From the NCBI GenBank assembly GCA_016618085.1, contig JABLTG010000275.1:1-15784 (forward strand): a stretch of DNA of 15,784 bases, in the 5' to 3' direction. This document shows positions 8,539-15,605 of the stretch, piece after piece. Every line of letters begins with the position of its first letter. The stretch's first letter is position 1. The position numbers and the translations under genes are program-made. Below the pieces are notes generated by a model, which had not been told where the DNA came from, made no database searches, and worked only from the letters and a program-made list of their open reading frames with translations. The stretch is from Neovahlkampfia damariscottae. Its lineage: Eukaryota; Heterolobosea; Selenaionea; Neovahlkampfiida; Neovahlkampfiidae.

Positions 8539-9579
8539 ATGGGCAACACAACTACGAGAAAATCAAATACAAAACAAGAGAAGAATTGGAAAGAATTGAC
8601 ACCAAAAGGTGAAAATCTACCAACTGCACGATCATTACATACAAGTTGTTTTTTTAAAAAAAAAAACTACATTATTACTTTTGGAGGAAGAATAAATCAC
8701 TCTGAAGGAGAAATAATATTCAATGATACACATATTTTCAATTATGAAACAAACGAATTTCGAGAAATAATACCAATTTTAATAGATACAATACCATCAC
8801 CCCGTTATGGACATACTGCTTGTGTCTATCAAGACCAAATGATTATTTATGGAGGTACTTCAAAAACAAAAGTATTTTCAGAAATTTGGAAATACGATTT
8901 TGATACAGAAGAGTGGTTGGAAGTTAAAAATTTAAATTCAAAATTTAAACCAAAAGGAAGGTTTAACCACTCTTGTTGCTTATATGATAACCACTTAGTT
9001 ATTTTTGGTGGTTCAAGTAAAAGTCGTCATTTTAATAATCTGTTGTTTTTTGATTTGACAAATTCAACTTGGAAAGAAAAGAAATGTTTTTTGAAACCAC
9101 CAAAAATGGAAGGTCATTCTTCATGTATTTTTGAAAATTCAATGTATATATTTGGAGGACATTCGATTGTACAAGAATTTAATCATTTATTCAAATTCAA
9201 TTTTTTGAATGAGACTTGGAATGAAATCTCAATCATTGGATCAATTCCAAAAGAAAGAGCATTTCATTCTGGATGTGTATATAATAGTTCAATGTTTATA
9301 TTGGGTGATGTTGATTTACAAGATTCCTTTTTATATGAATTTGATTTTCATTTGAATATTTGGAAAATCAAAGATTTAGATTCACCAAAAATTGCGTATC
9401 ATTCATCAGTGATTATTGATGACTTGAATCAAATGGTTTTGTTTGGTGGGGAATCAAATTGGAATCAAAGTCAAAACAAAATGTTTATTTATCAGTTCAA
9501 GAATGAAAATTTTCAATTTCATCAATTTAAAAGTAGTTTGTCCAATTCACTTTTTATGGATGTCATTTTTAATTTTTGA
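8539..9579 (+). CDS. Kelch-repeat beta-propeller, probably N-myristoylated
   Basis: Single exon, 346 residues. The chosen start gives MGNTTTRKS: Gly2, Thr6 and basic residues at 7-8 fit the N-myristoyltransferase recognition pattern, so the protein is probably membrane-tethered. The rest is six kelch blades with double-glycine motifs ITFGGR, IIYGGT, VIFGGS, YIFGGH, FILGDV (second Gly lost) and VLFGGE, each followed by a conserved Trp-containing strand (for example STWKEKK, ETWNEIS). No BTB, F-box or other partner domain is present, so it is a propeller-only interaction protein. The open frame extends upstream to 8452, but that part has no ATG start and crosses the ATTGG element. AATAAA follows the stop directly (9579-9584). 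Confidence 0.85.
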   Translation: MGNTTTRKSNTKQEKNWKELTPKGENLPTARSLHTSCFFKKKNYIITFGGRINHSEGEIIFNDTHIFNYETNEFREIIPILIDTIPSPRYGHTACVYQDQMIIYGGTSKTKVFSEIWKYDFDTEEWLEVKNLNSKFKPKGRFNHSCCLYDNHLVIFGGSSKSRHFNNLLFFDLTNSTWKEKKCFLKPPKMEGHSSCIFENSMYIFGGHSIVQEFNHLFKFNFLNETWNEISIIGSIPKERAFHSGCVYNSSMFILGDVDLQDSFLYEFDFHLNIWKIKDLDSPKIAYHSSVIIDDLNQMVLFGGESNWNQSQNKMFIYQFKNENFQFHQFKSSLSNSLFMDVIFNF

Positions 9580-9657
9580 ATAAAAATTATTTCATTTTTG
9601 AATCTAAGAATGCAAATTTGATTTCGAATTTTTATCAATTGTAGTTGACCATTTTTT

Positions 9658-9662
9658 ATTGG
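9658..9662 (+). promoter_or_regulatory. ATTGG element of the HAD phosphatase gene
   Basis: TTTTTTATTGGTTCGG crosses 9658-9662, 37 bp before the ATG at 9700, in the 120-bp gap after the kelch gene. Confidence 0.4.
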
Positions 9663-9699
9663 TTCGGAGATTTAGTTTCTCTTTTTACTTCTTGGACTT

Positions 9700-10683
9700 A
9701 TGAAATTTTTAAAAGAAAAACAAGACATTGAACAGTTTTTAAATGAAACAGAGAATTTCTTTTTAGATTGTGATGGTGTTTTGTGGAGAGGAAAAGAAAT
9801 CATTCCAGGAGTAAAAGAAACATTAGAATTTCTCAGAAAAAAAAACAAAAACTTATTCTTCATAACAAGTAAAACATTTGTGTAACTAAAAAATAAGACA
9901 ATAGTGCTAATACAAGAGAAGAATATCAAATAAAATTCAAATCAAAATTTGGTTTGGATGTTTCAAAAGACGAAATTTATACATCAGGTTATTGTGCGTC
10001 CGTCTACTTAAAACATCAATTAGATTTTAAAAAAAAAATTTATGTAATCGGAAGTTCAAGTCTAAAAAAAGAATTGAAAAGTTTGGATTTATCAGTTCAT
10101 GAAGAAGACCATACAGGTGCTTCTTATAATGAAGAAGAAATGTCAAAAATCAAAATTGATAAAGATATTGAATGCGTTTTAGTTGGATATGAATCAAATT
10201 TGAACAATTTTAAATTGGCTTTTGCACATCAAATTTTTCAACAAAATGAAAATGTGAGATATATTGCGACAAATTTAGATGCTACTTTGCCTTATGGTAA
10301 TACTTTTTTGCCTGGAACTGGATCTGTTATGGGTTTTTTAAATGTTGTTCTAAAGAGAGAACCTGATTATGTTTGTGGAAAACCTAACAAAGAATTATTC
10401 AACGTGATCAAAACTCAATTCAAAAATTTGGATTTAGAAAAATCGTGTATGATTGGTGATCGTTTAGGTAAAAAATCCAGTAATTTTTTGAACTTTTTTT
10501 TTTGAATAGATACAGATATTAAGATGGTAAAACTAAACTAAAATCTCAATACAATTTAAGGGTATCAATGCAGGAATTTCAACGCTTTGTGTTTTGACTG
10601 GTGTTACTCAATTAAAAGACTTGGAAACAAATGAAGTAAAGCCTACTTATGTTTTGAATTCAATTGTTGAATTGAATAATTAA
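9700..10683 (+). CDS. HAD-superfamily (IIA) phosphatase, phosphoglycolate/4-nitrophenyl phosphatase type
   Basis: Four exons: 9700-9868, 9898-10467, 10510-10526 and 10561-10683, with introns of 29, 42 and 34 nt; 292 residues, a normal length for the family. Motif I is LDCDGVLWRG (D23 nucleophile, D25 acid/base). Motif II FITNNSANTREEY is restored only by splicing 9869-9897. ATNLDATLP is typical of the subfamily cap. GKPNKELF carries the motif III lysine, and motif IV MIGDRLDTDI binds Mg2+. The protein ends GINAGISTLCVLTG...LNN. Family members hydrolyse 2-phosphoglycolate, glycerol-3-phosphate or pyridoxal phosphate in the cytosol; substrate cannot be read from the sequence. The third exon is only 17 nt and carries part of motif IV. 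Confidence 0.88.
10510..10526 (+). other. 17-nt microexon of the HAD phosphatase
   Basis: The microexon is flanked by AATAG (acceptor ending 10509) and GTAAAA (donor at 10527). Joined to a G from the previous exon it encodes D-T-D-I-K-M, continuing GDRL into GDRLDTDIKM and then GINAG. Skipping it would shift the frame and remove a metal-site aspartate. Confidence 0.85.
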
Positions 10684-10715
10684 ATTTATTAAATTTTTAA
10701 TTTTAGTTTTCTAAT

Positions 10716-10720
10716 CCAAT
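10716..10720 (+). promoter_or_regulatory. CCAAT element of the Gemin2 gene
   Basis: CCAATC lies 3 bp before the ATG at 10724. The whole gap from the previous stop (10683) to this start is only 40 bp, so promoter and leader must fit there or overlap the upstream gene. Confidence 0.4.
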
Positions 10721-10723
10721 CAA

Positions 10724-11535
10724 ATGCCAAAAAAAAAAAGTTCAAAGGCGAAAAAGGATGAACAAGAGGATAATTTTGAAATTGGACAATTCCAAGCCTT
10801 ACCAATATCTATGGTAGAAAATTATCAACCTGGTAATATATATTCATAATGTTACTTATTTTATAGATTATTCAACGGAACCAACTGATGCAGAAGAGTA
10901 TTTGAGGAGAGTTCATTTTCAAGCTTCAAAATTAGAAAAGACAGCAACTTCAACAAAATATGTACGAACTGAATTTCAAGATTTTGAATTTGACCTTGAA
11001 ATGTACGAAAAACCGAAAAATGAAAAATTTCAGATAAATAAAGAATGGAAACAAGATGTTTTAGAACAATTTAAACATATACATGAAGTAAATCTTTCAA
11101 TTTTTAACCATCAAAAAGTACTTTTTAAAAACAAAAATTAAAATAGACAAAAAAGAAATGTCACAGAAAGTGAAAGGGTTCAAATTCAATGAAAAAAAAT
11201 GGATTACATTTTGCAAAGAAATTGAAAATGATCAAAGAATTCCAAATATCGATATTTTAATGAAATTAGAACAAATTTTTTTTTATCAATTATTTCATAT
11301 ATTTATCAATAGAATCATCAACGAAGAAACAGATATTGAAACTAATGTATCAATCTGGATCTATAATCTTTTTTGTTTTATCGAATTTCCACTACTTTCT
11401 GATGTAAGTGCAGATTTGAATCTTTTGGTAAGTTGGTTAAATAAAATTAGAAATGAAGAAAACTATAAACAAGTCAATATACTTTTAACGATAATTATTT
11501 TTTTTTTCAACCAAGGGGACGAAATTTTAGTTTGA
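10724..11535 (+). CDS. GEMIN2: Gemin2 (SIP1/Brr1 family), SMN-complex component for snRNP assembly
   Basis: Three exons, 10724-10832, 10867-11087 and 11119-11535, with introns of 34 nt (phase 1) and 31 nt (phase 0); 248 residues against about 280 in human. The N terminus is Lys-rich. Then DAEEYLRRVHFQASKLE matches the conserved Gemin2 start region (EEYLRRV). The middle contains W-x-x-x-V-x-x-QF (residues about 109-118). After the second intron come KKWITFC and WIYNLFCFIEFPLLSDVSAD, aligning with the WLYALLACLEKPLL region of human GEMIN2, and a terminal VNILLTIIIFFFNQGDEI. Gemin2 binds SMN and holds the Sm pentamer during snRNP biogenesis. Without splicing 11088-11118 the frame stops at 11139-11141, so splicing is needed for the core domain. 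Confidence 0.82.
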
Positions 11536-11620
11536 AAAAATAAAATCAATTTATTTTCTGGACTGAAAAAAAGCATGACATAACACATATACAACAAATA
11601 TTTTTTATTTTTTCAATTTT

Positions 11621-11938
11621 TTATTTTGTTTCCTCTGATGATTTTTTTGGTCTTCCTCTTTTTCCAGTTGCTGCTTTTTTAGCTGGTCTTCCTTTTTTTT
11701 CAGATTTTGGTTTTTCAGATTTTGTTTCTTTTTCTTTAGGTTCTTTTTCTTTCTTTGCTTTGGTTGTTTTTCTTTTATCAGAGTAATCAATTGTTTTGCG
11801 AGTACGAGTTGATCCTGTGGACAAGATATTTGCTGGGTTGATGCTACTGGATTTTGTTTTGGTTTTTTTTGTGATTTTTTCAGTTGTAGTTGGTTTTGTA
11901 TCTTTGGTTTCTGCAGCTTTAGTTTTTCCTTTGACCAT
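11621..11938 (-). CDS. Small AT-hook (HMGA-like) DNA-binding protein
   Basis: Single exon, 105 residues, about one third lysine. Two AT-hook cores are visible: KKGRPAKK (GRP at 83-85) and KRGRPKK (GRP at 95-97). A possible third basic patch is RTRKTIDYSDKRK (45-57). AT-hooks bind the minor groove of AT-rich DNA, so this is probably an architectural chromatin protein in the nucleus. An AATAAA overlaps the stop codon. It is divergently transcribed from the next gene with one shared CCAAT element. Confidence 0.8.
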   Translation of the reverse strand: MVKGKTKAAETKDTKPTTTEKITKKTKTKSSSINPANILSTGSTRTRKTIDYSDKRKTTKAKKEKEPKEKETKSEKPKSEKKGRPAKKAATGKRGRPKKSSEETK

Positions 11939-11964
11939 GTTTTTTTAACGATTGTTTTTGTTGA

Positions 11965-11969
11965 CCAAT
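11965..11969. promoter_or_regulatory. Single CCAAT centred in a 57-bp bidirectional promoter
   Basis: CCAAT at 11965-11969 lies with 26 bp on each side between the minus ATG (11938) and the plus ATG (11996). It is the only CCAAT/ATTGG in the gap, so both genes must share it or use nothing of this kind. Confidence 0.55.
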
Positions 11970-11995
11970 AAAATGTCTATCATTTTATTCGATCA

Positions 11996-12598
11996 ATGAA
12001 AAGAGGTAGAGAAAAAATTGACAGACCTTTCTTAACAAAACTTGATTTTGATATAGTACAAACACCATTCACAATATGGTTAAAAACTGAAAAAGGAAAA
12101 GATATTTTCGACTTGAAAGAAACAAAAAAACAAAAATACTTTGAAAAATTTCGAAATAATTTTAACAATGATGAACTTGATTTGAAATATTATGAAATTT
12201 ATGAAAGAGAAACAAAGGAAGAATTTAATGAAATTGAAAAACCAAAATCATTTGAAGAAATTCAAATCGAAAAGAAAAAAGAAAAAGAATACATCAAACA
12301 AAGAAAATCAGATCTTGAAGAACTTGTTCCAAAACCTGATCCTGGTTCTTTTCTTGCAAAAAAACAAAAAAACAAAGCTAAATATTACAAAGAGGATTCA
12401 CCAGATCCAGGAGATTCAACCTACGATGATGACTCAACAAAACAATTTGAGAGAATGTTACAAAAACAAAAAAACAAAAAACTTGAAAAAATAATAGAAA
12501 AAGAAAGAATGATACAAGAAATTAAAGAAAAAGAGAGGATAAGAATGGAAGAATTTAAAAAAACAATCAATTTAAAAAAATTTAATACAAACAAATAA
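11996..12598 (+). CDS. Charged coiled-coil protein, function unknown
   Basis: Single exon, 200 residues. I do not recognise the family. Residues 1-60 hold a partly hydrophobic segment (FDIVQTPFTIWLKTEKGKD). The middle is Lys/Glu-rich, followed by a Pro/Asp segment (VPKPDPGSFLAKKQKNKAKY ... DSPDPGDSTYDDDS). Residues about 145-195 are strongly heptad-like and basic-acidic (MLQKQKNKKLEKIIEKER), suggesting a long helix or coiled coil. A nuclear protein is plausible from the charge and from the promoter shared with the AT-hook gene, but that is inference. The stop overlaps AATAAA (12594-12599), 7 bp from the opposing stop. Confidence 0.65.
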   Translation: MKRGREKIDRPFLTKLDFDIVQTPFTIWLKTEKGKDIFDLKETKKQKYFEKFRNNFNNDELDLKYYEIYERETKEEFNEIEKPKSFEEIQIEKKKEKEYIKQRKSDLEELVPKPDPGSFLAKKQKNKAKYYKEDSPDPGDSTYDDDSTKQFERMLQKQKNKKLEKIIEKERMIQEIKEKERIRMEEFKKTINLKKFNTNK

Positions 12599-12605
12599 AT
12601 ACAAA

Positions 12606-13166
12606 TTAAAAGAATTTCACTCTTTTGTTTTGTGTTTCCATTGGTGAATCAAGTTCTCTTTTTTTTTCATCTTCATTATTTTCAATCTGATGATTCCACT
12701 GAAATGAAGGTGTTCCGCCTATATTACTGTTTGTATTTTCTTGAAAAACGTGTGGTTGAAAAATAAAAGGTTTCGTTTCGTTGTTATTGAAATTAAAAGT
12801 TTCTGATGGTTTTGGTGATTGTATCCATCCATTTTGTTGTTGCTGTGGTTCATTTTGTTTCCAACTATTGTCAGAAGAAGGTATATTTCTAGGTGTTGAA
12901 GTTGTTTCTCTTTGTTCATTCCAATTGCCCTCTTTTTTTTTATTTTGATTTTTTAGAAAATCTAATAATTTTTCTACATCGATTATTGTTTTTCCTTGGA
13001 CTTTTGTTGAATTTTTTTCGATAAAATCTGCTACATTCTCAATTGTATCTTTTACTCCAACGTTATATGATTCTTTTTGATTTTCTAAGCTTTTCATGTA
13101 TATTTGTGTTACACTATTCGCTGCTGTACAAAATAGATTCTTTAAATTATTATCAAGTTCGTCCAT
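12606..13166 (-). CDS. HAPSTR1/C16orf72-like protein (DUF4588 / UPF0472)
   Basis: Single exon, 186 residues from the ATG at 13166; an in-frame ATG at 13202 would add 12. Residues about 7-60 (LKNLFCTAANSVTQIYMKSL, then ENQKESYNVGVKDTI and FIEK) match the conserved block of human C16orf72/HAPSTR1 (LF-x-x-A-A-x-x-V-x-x-L/I-Y-K/M-x-S ... S-x-x-x-G-x). A LLDFL helix follows. The middle is Asn/Gln/Pro-rich and disordered. The C terminus SPMETQNKRVKFF resembles the short basic SP-x-x-x-x-R end of the family. In animals this protein partners the ubiquitin ligase HUWE1 in stress responses. The start is chosen from the family match and the A-rich leader just before it; ATTGG copies lie at 13212 and 13233. 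Confidence 0.65.
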   Translation of the reverse strand: MDELDNNLKNLFCTAANSVTQIYMKSLENQKESYNVGVKDTIENVADFIEKNSTKVQGKTIIDVEKLLDFLKNQNKKKEGNWNEQRETTSTPRNIPSSDNSWKQNEPQQQQNGWIQSPKPSETFNFNNNETKPFIFQPHVFQENTNSNIGGTPSFQWNHQIENNEDEKKRELDSPMETQNKRVKFF

Positions 13167-13211
13167 TTTTTTTCTTGTTTGTTTACAGTTGAAAATGGAC
13201 AAGAAAAAATG

Positions 13212-13237
13212 ATTGGATGAAAAAATAACGAAATTGG
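13212..13237 (-). promoter_or_regulatory. Two ATTGG elements upstream of the HAPSTR1-like gene
   Basis: ATTGG at 13212-13216 and 13233-13237 lie about 45 and 66 bp upstream of the start at 13166, in the 104-bp gap after the ADF-domain gene. Confidence 0.35.
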
Positions 13238-13306
13238 TGGAATTTTAGAAAAAAAAAATCAAAAAATAAGAAACTATAAATAAAGGAAAACTCATATTTT
13301 AATTAA

Positions 13307-13942
13307 TCAAAAATTAACTTTTTCATTTTGAAAGAGAATTACAGCATCAAATAATTCTTTTGCAATGGTTTGTTGCATTTTTTGACCAAAATTTAAATCT
13401 TCAACAATTGGATGCGTTAATCCTTTAGAAATACACTTTTCAACTAAATCATCATGATTTAAATCTCGTTCGTCATTTATTGTACAATTTATAATCGGAA
13501 CTGGACTTAATTCTTGAAATTTCTTCGAATACATGCTGAACATTGATGCAGATAACATTTTCTTGGTAATAGATGCTGTTTCAGGCGCCCATAAAAATAA
13601 AATATTTTTGGTGCGCAACTTTTCTTCATAAACATAATAAAACCTCATAAGAGCATAAAGACAGTCCTGATTATTATTTGATAATTCCTTCATTTTTGAT
13701 TTGAATTTGACAATTGTTTCTTTCATCTCAGTTGTCTTTGAATAAGAGACAAATTCTTCATAAATCGCCATATCTTGAAAACTATAAATAACGAAGGATA
13801 CTTCACCATAGGCAGCACTTAATCTATTCCATGCAAATTTTGTCGAGTTTTTGACGATGGTTTCCCATTGATAAGTGCCACTTTCTTTGAAAATGACATT
13901 GTTAAAGGAAATGTTGATATTAGGGTTGACATGGGTTGTCAT
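13307..13942 (-). CDS. ADF/cofilin-homology protein with N- and C-terminal extensions
   Basis: Single exon, 211 residues, longer than a typical 140-residue cofilin. The ADF-H core spans about 38-172. FVIYSFQD corresponds to the first strand, then DCLYALMRFYYVYEEKLRTK and ILFLWAPETASITKKMLSAS, the hallmark strand and long actin-binding helix (cofilin W-x-P-x-x-A-x-x-K-x-K-M-x-x-A/S-S), then a terminal helix DLVEKC. ADF-H proteins bind G- and F-actin and sever filaments. About 37 residues precede and 40 follow the core without recognisable motifs, so it could be a divergent cofilin, coactosin or twinfilin-like member. The nearest CCAAT (14030-14034) is 88 bp upstream, further than elsewhere. 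Confidence 0.78.
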   Translation of the reverse strand: MTTHVNPNINISFNNVIFKESGTYQWETIVKNSTKFAWNRLSAAYGEVSFVIYSFQDMAIYEEFVSYSKTTEMKETIVKFKSKMKELSNNNQDCLYALMRFYYVYEEKLRTKNILFLWAPETASITKKMLSASMFSMYSKKFQELSPVPIINCTINDERDLNHDDLVEKCISKGLTHPIVEDLNFGQKMQQTIAKELFDAVILFQNEKVNF

Positions 13943-14142
13943 TTTAGTAGTGTTTGCAACAGTTTAAAGTATTTATTGTTGAGTGGTTATTTTTTTCTAA
14001 AAATAACTCCATTTTGAACCATCAACTTGCCAATCAAAAAGAACAAAAGTCTCTAATTGGTTGGATTTTGAGATACCTGCAACTCAATATATTTAAATTT
14101 ACTGGAGATTTAAAAATATAAATTTGATAGGAGTTATTTCTA

Positions 14143-14147
14143 CCAAT
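14143..14147 (+). promoter_or_regulatory. CCAAT element of the dioxygenase gene
   Basis: ACCAATTAGATC precedes the ATG at 14154, with CCAAT ending 6 bp before it. ATTGG (14056) and CCAAT (14030) also lie in this 211-bp divergent gap. Confidence 0.4.
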
Positions 14148-14153
14148 TAGATC

Positions 14154-15384
14154 ATGATGTTGTATTCTATATTGTTGTTGTTGTTTTGTTTGGTGATTTT
14201 GTATTTCATTGGAAAAGAAAATTTTCATTTCAAAGTAAAAAAAAAAAAATAAATTAAAAACATCAAACAAGCCCCTGAACCTCCCAAAAGATTCAAAAGA
14301 CTCAAAATTTATTCAAAATTTTTCTGTCAAACAAAAACAAGAAATTCTTGAATTTTTTGAGACCTATGGATTCGTAGTTATAAAAAATGTCCTCTCAGAA
14401 AGTGAAATTAAAAGTACAATTGATGAAATATGGGAAATCCTTCAATTTAAGGAACCTTCAACTAAAAAACAATTAGAAAATTTAAAACTCTTTTGTGAAT
14501 TGAATGACAAGAAATTTGAAGTTGTAAATCGAGAAAATCCTAATACATGGACATTTGAGTATGGGTGGCCATTTCAAGGTTCGTCTTCAAAAATTTAAAA
14601 AAAAAAAAAGGTGCTCAAGGTTTACTCGGAGGTTCTTCTTCTTTTCATTATCAAGCTTTTTTAAATCGTCTAAATCCAAATGTATATGAATCATTTTCAA
14701 ATATATTAGGAACAAAAGATCTGTGGACAAGGTTTCAATTTGAAAAATTAACATTTTCTTAGTATTGATAGATATGGAATAATGAGACCAACAAAAAATG
14801 TAAAAATTAATGGTGAAATAAAAGACATGGAAAAATGGAAAACTACTCAAAAATGGCTTCATTGGGATCTAAATCCATGGGAGATTAAAAATAAAACACC
14901 ACCAACTTTTAACACGAAACAATTTAACTTTTTAAGCGAAAATAATGACAATTATCAAGAAGAATTTAAGGTCCAAGGATTAATATCCCTCTTGGATTCA
15001 ACAGAAAATGATGGTGGTTTTTTATGTGTACCTGGATTTCACAAAAAAGTTATAGAATGGGCTTCAGCAAACGTTAAACAAAAATCTCCAAAAACAAGTA
15101 ATTTTGTGATGGTACCAAAGGAAGATGAAATTCAAAAATATGTTCAAAAAATCACAGTTAAAGCTGGATCTTTAATTATTTGGAATTCAAGACTTCCGCA
15201 TTGTAATTACCCAAATAATAGCAACAACTTTAGATTAAATCAATACCTGAAAATGTTTCAAAGTTATAAAGATGCTCCAAAAGATTATTTGGAAATGAGA
15301 AGGAATTTGTTAAAACAAAACCTTCCAAAACAACTTGTGTTAAATGAGGTTGACAAAAAATTATTGGGAATTGAAGATTTTTGA
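14154..15384 (+). CDS. Membrane-anchored or secretory phytanoyl-CoA hydroxylase-like Fe(II)/2-oxoglutarate dioxygenase
   Basis: Four exons: 14154-14234, 14272-14578, 14611-14731 and 14763-15384, with introns of 37, 32 and 31 nt in phases 0, 1 and 2; 376 residues. Exon 1 encodes only a hydrophobic N terminus (MMLYSILLLLFCLVILYFIG), a signal anchor or signal peptide. Exon 2 starts the PhyH fold (FFETYGFVVIKNVLSESEI). Iron ligands are visible as H203-W-D205 (WLHWDLNPW) and H316 (RLPHCNYPN), with the 2-oxoglutarate arginine at R327 (NFRLNQYLKM). The region between carries GAQGLLGGSSSFHYQ and DRYGIMRPT. PhyH enzymes hydroxylate lipids, small molecules or proteins; the substrate is unknown here and the anchor suggests the endomembrane system. 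Introns 2 and 3 use unusual donors GTTCGT and GTTTCA. AATAAA at 15398-15403 follows the stop. Confidence 0.85.
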
Positions 15385-15467
15385 TTTTAAAAAAACGAAT
15401 AAATCATTTTATTCTATCTGTATCGTCATATTTTTAAAGAAAATTAGGAAAGTTATAAAACCGTTGG

Positions 15468-15540
15468 CCAATCAATATACATCTATTTTTAAAGTGTAAA
15501 AACCACCAATAGGAATTGTTTCTTTTTGAATTGGACCAAT
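15468..15540 (+). promoter_or_regulatory. Cluster of four CCAAT/ATTGG elements before the secreted-protein gene
   Basis: CCAAT occurs at 15468-15472, 15506-15510 and 15536-15540, and ATTGG at 15530-15534. This is the densest cluster in the window. The nearest is 65 bp from the ATG at 15606, leaving room for a real 5' leader. High expression is a possible reading. Confidence 0.45.
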
Positions 15541-15605
15541 AAAAAGCCTTTTTTCTTTCCAATTTAACGTCTCAAAAACTCAGCAAAACCGAAGCACGAC
15601 AGAAG

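Noticed and set aside
9869-9904. Alternative intron ends in the HAD gene (acceptor at 9904 or donor at 9882)
   Set aside because: They give stops or a disrupted motif; only 9869-9897 restores FITNNS followed by TREEY.
12192-12494. Lys/Asn-rich plus frame inside the coiled-coil gene
   Set aside because: It is a frame-shifted shadow of A-rich coding sequence with no independent promoter or domain.
14034-14270. Minus-strand frame across the dioxygenase promoter and exon 1
   Set aside because: It overlaps a clear signal-anchor exon and its promoter and has no motif.
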